Assembly: GCA_001898725.1 (NCBI GenBank)
Contig: MKUV01000002.1
Span: forward strand, 1-43,449
Direction: 5' to 3'
DNA length: 43,449 nucleotides
DNA from: Caedibacter sp. 37-49
Lineage (GTDB): Bacteria; Pseudomonadota; Alphaproteobacteria; Caedimonadales; Caedimonadaceae
The position numbers and the translations under genes were made by a program. Under the pieces are notes generated by a model that worked only from the letters and a program-made list of their open reading frames with translations, ran no database searches and was not told where the DNA came from. Below, in pieces: positions 41,530 through 43,449 of this stretch; within the stretch, counting starts at the first letter, position 1, and each line of letters opens with the position of its first letter.

Positions 41530-42058
41530 TTCCACTCCCATACTGACTTACTAACCGAATAATAGCTGCTCTTAACGCTTCCTTATCATCTTCTTGTCGA
41601 AAGCAATATCCTCAGCACCGAACGAGGAATCCCTAAAACCTCACAAATACGCCTTTAGGAGATCCCTAACTTCTGTTGTGTTTTAATAGCGCATTGCCGT
41701 TGTCGTTCGGTGCTTAAAAGTTTCTCTCTGCTGCTTCCTTTAAAATCAACTTATCCAAAGTAAGGTCAGCAACAGCTCTTTTTAATCGAGCATTCTCACG
41801 CTCAAGCTCCTTAAGCCTTCTTGCTTGATCAACCCTCAAGCCCCCATAAACTTTACGCCATTTGTAATAAGTGGCATCCGAGATCCCTAATTGACGACAG
41901 ACCTCACTAATAATCTTACCTTAAGATAATAAAACTTCACTCTGACGTAATAACCCTATAATTTGCTCCGCTCCATAACTCTTCTTCATATAACTCCTCC
42001 ATTCAATCAGTCTAGCTATACTAACTAAAAACTGGAGTCATTATAGGGGAGAAGGTCA
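41530..42058 (-). mobile_element. IS3-family remnant with broken orfA and orfB start
   Basis: On the minus strand orfA begins at ATG 41989 after GGAGGAG and reads SYGAEQIIGLLRQSEVLLS, then a TAA (41923-41921), then ISEVCRQLGISDATYYKWRK, LKELERENARLKRAVADLTL, ending at 41714. Only a few pieces of orfB (CEVLGIPRSVLRILL) remain before similarity is lost near 41530. The right end, TGACCTTCTCCCC read inwards from about 42058, looks like an IS3 terminal repeat. Different subgroup from the copy at 19532. Confidence 0.78.
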
Positions 42059-42077
42059 GGAAGTCCTTTCTAGCTTC

Positions 42078-42509
42078 TTATCGCCATATTGCTTTAAGGA
42101 TTAAAAGTAGGCCTTTTGTGTAATTTAAGATATCCGTAACTTGCTGTTTTAGGTCAGGATCATTATGATCATCAACTGCTTTAAAATATTCTTTAACTTC
42201 AAGAAGATGCTTTTTTAGTTTTCGAGGTTTTTTGCCATAGTTTTCCGTAATATTTGCTTTATTATTTCCTTTGATCTGCTCAAGAGCTTCTCGCGACCTT
42301 GCTGAAGGGGTCAGAACATTTTTGTAAAAACCTTCTTCATTAAGAATCTTAATTTGATCAGCATTTACTCGATAAAAGTTCTCTAAATTATGCAATATAC
42401 GACTAAAGTCCCTATCAATCTTCTCAAGGTCGCTAATTTCCAAAACTCCACCCCATGCTTTGATAGAGAACATAACAAAAAAGATAAATACTAAATTATA
42501 GTTTTTCAT
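42078..42509 (-). CDS. Small secreted protein of unknown function
   Basis: 143 residues. The signal peptide MKNYNLVFIFFVMFSIKAWG is followed by a helical, charged protein (DLEKIDRDFSRILHNLENFY, KKHLLEVKEYFKAVDDH). No domain recognised. It overlaps the upstream MBL-like gene by 14 bases, so the two were translated together; it might modulate or be secreted with that product. The downstream side meets the IS3 remnant at 42058, leaving the stop intact. Confidence 0.65.
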   Translation of the reverse strand: MKNYNLVFIFFVMFSIKAWGGVLEISDLEKIDRDFSRILHNLENFYRVNADQIKILNEEGFYKNVLTPSARSREALEQIKGNNKANITENYGKKPRKLKKHLLEVKEYFKAVDDHNDPDLKQQVTDILNYTKGLLLILKAIWR

Positions 42510-43385
42510 GAGTACTCTCTCCTTCTTCAGTTGCTTGATGCCCTATATAAAATTTACGTATACTTTTAGCCTTTTTTTTATCATGTTCACCCTTATGCTC
42601 TATGTCAAGGGGAAGCAATAGCTGTTTGCTATCTGAAGAGAGAAAAACACCATGCGCATCAAATATGTCTTTCTTCTTTCGAGTAAATTCTATTTCTTTA
42701 TATTTTATTTTTTGAATGTTATCTGGCAAATTTACTTTTGAGCTTCCTAGGATTTCTGCACCTTCCATTAGTTTTTCTAAACTACGATCATGCTCAAAAG
42801 CGGCCTTTTTAAACTTTATTTTATATGATCGTCCTTCATGTTGAAAGTAACTGATGTACTGACCATAATAGCTGTCTTTATCAATATAAATTGTTCCCGC
42901 TACTCCAGTAGCAAGTATAGGAAGCTTCCCTTTTGTTATGTGATTCAATTGTACTGTTTGTACTTTTACTTCCTTTTCAGAATCTGTAGAGTTTTTTTTA
43001 AGTTTATCTGTGAACGTGATATAATAGTGTTCAATAATATCTTTAGAGTAATTCTTCCAAAACTCTATATTTTTTTGTTCTAAATAGGGTTTATGTGTAT
43101 ACTCTGCTTCATATTTAGCAATGAGTGTTGTATCAGGGTGATTGTACATTGTTCCTGCGCCTGCAGAAATCCCTAAAATATGAGGCATAAACAAATCTAT
43201 CATAATTAAAGAAGCATTATTTCTAGCTCCATGATGAGGCAGCATTAATAAAACTGTATAAGGTGATGGGCTACCTTGGCCCTGCAACTGAGCATCAACA
43301 CAACGTCTTATTCTTGCTTGAGGGTTAGAAGCCATATTAGAAGTAAAATCTTCTTGAAAACTTTTTTTACTAACCTTCTTGCATA
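42496..43385 (-). CDS. Metallo-beta-lactamase/ComEC-like protein, N-terminus lost
   Basis: About 295 residues belong to this protein. VLLMLPHHGARNNASLIMID, MPHILGISAGAGTMYNHPDT resembles the second half of the MBL fold in ComEC-type proteins (LLxxPHHGSxNS...P..xIISxGxxNxYGHP). The first half with HxHxDH is missing: reading upstream from about residue 12 enters the 23-bp repeats at 43386, which also supply the apparent Met at 43419. So the gene has been cut by an insertion. The C-terminal 200 residues (YYITFTDKLKKNS, KLPILATGVAGTIYIDKD) are unassigned. Likely inactive as an MBL enzyme. Confidence 0.68.
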
Positions 43386-43449
43386 TTCCGGTTCGAACCG
43401 AACGGTGATTCCGGCGCAAACCGAATGGTAAATCCGGTTTAAAGCGAAC
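43386..43449. repeat. 23-bp tandem repeats, probable end of an insertion element
   Basis: Units at 43386-43408, 43409-43431 and 43432 to the window edge (partial) share TTCCGG-N5-ACCGAA-GGTRA. They are GC-richer than the surroundings and run off the window. Repeated transposase-binding sites of this style are known at IS21-family ends; assignment to that family is a guess. Confidence 0.6.

Noticed and set aside
1-43449. CRISPR arrays, tRNA or rRNA genes, phage integrase
   Set aside because: No spaced short repeats, cloverleaf patterns, rRNA core sequences or tyrosine recombinase motifs were seen by eye on either strand. A covariance search would be needed to exclude small RNAs.

Overview
The window is AT-rich and most likely comes from an obligately intracellular alphaproteobacterium that lives in a protist host (Holosporales or Rickettsiales type). 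This is an inference. It rests on a Ti/RAGE-style TraA relaxase, secreted proteins with F-box-like motifs and Sel1/TPR repeats, many toxin-antitoxin modules, and a high load of insertion sequences and broken genes. No tRNA, rRNA, CRISPR array or phage integrase was recognised.

Layout. 1-5221: the end of a TPR gene, convergent with a two-gene secreted operon (beta-propeller/solute-binding fusion, then FAD amine oxidase). 5222-15069: a conjugation module. A long MOBQ relaxase/helicase/primase-like TraA is divergent from traC-like, traD-like, a 77-residue family, recD2, a phospholipase-D-type nuclease and a ProQ/FinO-like RNA chaperone. The traA/traC gap holds an inverted repeat beside a 12-base segment close to the IncQ/Ti nic core, which is a good oriT candidate. 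15092-16417: an intact Phd/ParE operon and a decayed ParD/ParE pair. 16539-19467: an SRAP protein and a large exported F-box-like protein. 19532-23190: a dead IS3-family element, an exported Nudix-like protein and a wrecked F-box/Sel1 gene. 23181-25280: a second, partial copy of the tra-accessory set (77-residue-family remnant, WGR protein, ProQ/FinO paralogue), followed by an Rpn-type nuclease. 25490-27165: umuDC, in which UmuD keeps its cleavage site but has lost both catalytic residues.

27381-38658: resolvase remnants, birA convergent with and overlapping an exported protein that carries one biotinyl domain, and then secreted or envelope proteins (M15 peptidase, two exported GNAT-fold proteins, YdcF/DUF218). 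Fragments of anmK, IS6, a response regulator, a DASS transporter, vapC and serine recombinases are scattered among them. 38690-41356: an intact vapBC and an exported HExxH metallopeptidase with a strong terminator. 41530-43449: an IS3 remnant, a small secreted unknown protein, and an MBL/ComEC-like C-terminal half cut off by GC-richer 23-bp tandem repeats that look like the end of another insertion element.

How it fits together. The core looks like a conjugative or mobilisable element that carries its own DNA-processing and damage-tolerance genes (RecD2, PLD nuclease, SRAP, Rpn, UmuDC) and possible RNA-level control (two ProQ/FinO proteins). Around it is a rubble zone of host-interaction cargo and decayed insertions. 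No coupling protein or mating-pair genes lie in the window, so mobility of this copy is unproven.
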